Part shown: positions 61,454 to 62,533 of the stretch, piece by piece
Layout of the letters: each line of letters begins with the position of its first letter
Numbering within the stretch: position 1 is the first letter of the stretch
Source of the DNA: 2-01-FULL-39-28 sp964436165
GTDB lineage: Bacteria; Patescibacteriota; Minisyncoccia; 2-02-FULL-40-12; GWA2-44-9
NCBI GenBank assembly: GCA_964436165.1
Contig: CAYTBY010000003.1
Span: 1 to 62,533, forward strand
DNA length: 62,533 bases
Reading direction: 5' to 3'
Program-made: the position numbers and the translations under genes
Notes under the pieces: model-generated
The model's database searches: none
The model's input: only the letters and a program-made list of their open reading frames with translations
What the model was told of the DNA's origin: nothing

Positions 61454-61591
61454 CCCCGTAATACAGCAAGGATTTAACTCCCGGCTGACTATAGTTTAAA
61501 CGGAGTTATACCTCATAATGGAAACTTAATATTTAAAACAGCGTTTTAAGGATAGTCGTTATGGGGAGCCTATCCTTGCTGATATACGGGG
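61454..61591 (+). ncRNA. candidate structured RNA/DNA element, copy B (138 nt)
   Basis: Outer stem CCCCGTA/TACGGGG, internal loop (ATAC / GATA), second stem AGCAAGGAT/ATCCTTGCT, third stem CTCCC/GGGAG, then GACTAT/ATAGTC and an apical part with GTTTAAAC and TTAAAAC/GTTTTAA hairpins. It has the same length and lower structure as 23052-23189. It fills most of the 380-nt spacer between the two secreted protein genes; nothing else is seen there. Confidence 0.6.
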
Positions 61592-61650
61592 TCAATTTCA
61601 GGCAGAGCTAAGCTCAGCTTTGTGAAAACGGCTAGCGTTTAGTTATTAAA

Positions 61651-61677
61651 AATAAAAGGCCGACGTTAGTCGGCTTA
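61651..61677 (-). terminator. rho-independent terminator
   Basis: GCCGAC-gtta-GTCGGC hairpin with CTTTTATTTTT on the minus strand, just after the lipoprotein gene stop. Confidence 0.8.
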
Positions 61678-62121
61678 GAAGGTTTGGCAATTAAGATTAT
61701 TTTTGAACTGTTTTGGATAATCTTTTTTTAATGACCGAATGAACTTGGTACTAAAGACTTCAATCATAATTACTGAGCCGTTGTGCTCGTAAACGCTAAA
61801 ATTTTTATATGGCATTGCTAAACCAACGCCGCTGATATTTCCAAAATCATAGCTTATATCTACAGCTGATAACGGGAGTGCTGGATATGAATTGGCCCAA
61901 AAGCCCACCCTATATTTTTGATTTTCAAGTTCAACCGCACATTCGTAATTAGAATATTCAGACTCCATTTCTATAAAAGTCACGGATTTATCAAAGCTAT
62001 GGATCACTCCATTAGAGGTTTTAATACGAAATTCAATCTGTACAGATTGTGGTTCTGGTGCTTCTTTACATCCAGCCATCATTGCCATACTTAATAGAAT
62101 CATCGGAAACCAGAGCTTCAT
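61675..62121 (-). CDS. lipoprotein
   Basis: This 148-aa protein begins MKLWFPMILLSMAMMAGCKEAPEP, a signal sequence with an MAGC lipobox. The mature part is beta-rich (VQIEFRIKTSNGVIHSFDKSV, FSVYEHNGSVIMIEVFSTKF) with a few Cys. SD is AAGAGG. No family recognised. Confidence 0.6.
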   Translation of the reverse strand: MKLWFPMILLSMAMMAGCKEAPEPQSVQIEFRIKTSNGVIHSFDKSVTFIEMESEYSNYECAVELENQKYRVGFWANSYPALPLSAVDISYDFGNISGVGLAMPYKNFSVYEHNGSVIMIEVFSTKFIRSLKKDYPKQFKNNLNCQTF

Positions 62122-62165
62122 TCCAACCTCTTTTCAAGGGACAACCGAAGCTGAGCCATAATATA

Positions 62166-62202
62166 CCCCGTAAAGTAAAACTTTACAAGTTTTACCACGG
62201 GG
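62166..62202. repeat. CCCCG-bounded palindrome truncating a GH1 gene
   Basis: CCCCGTAAAGTAAAACTT is followed by ACAAGTTTTACCACGGGG, with an imperfect loop. On the minus strand the border is GGGCTTGCCCCGTGG. It contains the stop codon of the GH1 fragment. Confidence 0.7.
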
Positions 62203-62404
62203 CAAGCCCTTCGAATTCCTCAGGGCTATCACAGGCTTTTCCAGAAATAAAATTATTTGGGTCTAATCCTTTGGCTTTCAGATCCCCTACCCTTTCTTCT
62301 GATTGTTCCCACTCTGACCAATCATTATTATTCCCACCTTCAATCTGATGAGACGAAGTGGCGCTCCCCCATTTGAAACCATCCGGAAATTTATAACTTG
62401 GCAT
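62192..62404 (-). pseudogene. truncated GH1 beta-glucosidase N-terminus
   Basis: The 70-codon ORF begins MPSYKFPDGFKWGSATSSHQ, continuing IEGGNNNDWSEWEQ, the GH1 N-terminal FPxGFxWGxATSSxQIEGG motif, then GKACDSPEEFE. A full GH1 has about 450 residues. The frame ends in the palindrome (EGLAPW, stop), and no further GH1 motif follows downstream. So this is a broken gene, probably ended by the palindrome. Confidence 0.7.
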
Positions 62405-62533
62405 GTCTTCATCTTAACTTATTTACTATAAAAACAAAAAACTTAGCTGGATTCTGATAAAATGGTCTTTACCAGGGAGCGGCACTGTATAACTAATTGG
62501 TTGATCTTTTGTATTTAATCAAAATATAGCTTG
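62405..62533. other. right-edge spacer, no gene seen
   Basis: The last 129 nt upstream of the GH1 fragment contain no ORF with support and no clear hairpin. Confidence 0.5.

Overview
The window looks like a stretch of a Candidate Phyla Radiation (Patescibacteria, probably Parcubacteria-like) chromosome. The reasons are the moderately AT-rich composition, dense housekeeping genes with small hypothetical neighbours, TGA used as a normal stop, several minimal aminoacyl-tRNA synthetases, surface proteins with GNVGIGTTSP repeats, many small toxin-antitoxin pairs, and a very high load of palindromic and word-type repeats. This placement comes from gene content and style, not from a database search.

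Layout. 1-2253: 5' end of folD, a ParD/RelE-type TA pair, glyA. 2254-6800: a conserved-loop inverted repeat, tsaC, a sugar-nucleotidyltransferase, glmS, rpsP. 6843-12009: a HigBA-like TA pair, hypotheticals, rnc, nusB, rpmF. 12130-20929: a nested palindromic island, dnaE with a 376-aa intein, a short thrS without its editing domains, two membrane proteins, miaA. 20982-25861: gatB, a 138-nt structured element, then thyA-folA, tmk and a dCMP deaminase (dTMP/folate supply). 25967-32156: rplK, nusG, secE, pyrH, and gyrB with a 526-aa intein. 32266-36430: a mitochondrial-type single-chain PheRS, membrane proteins, tRNA-Asp(GTC), IMP dehydrogenase. 36445-42858: secreted and surface proteins. 42946-47687: a glyS remnant, an AbiEii-type TA pair, glyS, a surface protein, recO. 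47695-49699: a REP-associated tyrosine transposase (RAYT) flanked by matching palindromes, and two hydrolases. 49763-55707: second copy of the conserved-loop element, an ileS carrying an inserted histidine-phosphatase domain, argS. 55767-60819: a metallopeptidase, clpP, a 3-methyladenine glycosylase, an HtrA-like protease, a TA pair translationally coupled to smpB. 60844-62533: secreted proteins, second copy of the 138-nt element, a GH1 beta-glucosidase fragment.

Main theme. Short palindromes and low-complexity word repeats occur both between genes and, in frame, inside conserved genes: glmS, rpsP, miaA (3 sites), gatB (3), gyrB, ileS (4), recO, the glycosylase gene, smpB and a YjdF-like gene. 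Others form the 3' end and stop codon of their host gene. This resembles the palindromic elements of Rickettsia, but several sequence families are involved, and a RAYT gene with matched flanking palindromes lies in the same window. The other notable items are the IleRS-phosphatase chimera, the two 138-nt structured elements with compensatory changes, the two 130-bp inverted repeats with an identical loop, two inteins at catalytically sensitive sites, and the mitochondrial-like PheRS.

Limits: all family assignments rest on motifs recognised by eye. Repeat coordinates may be off by a few bases.
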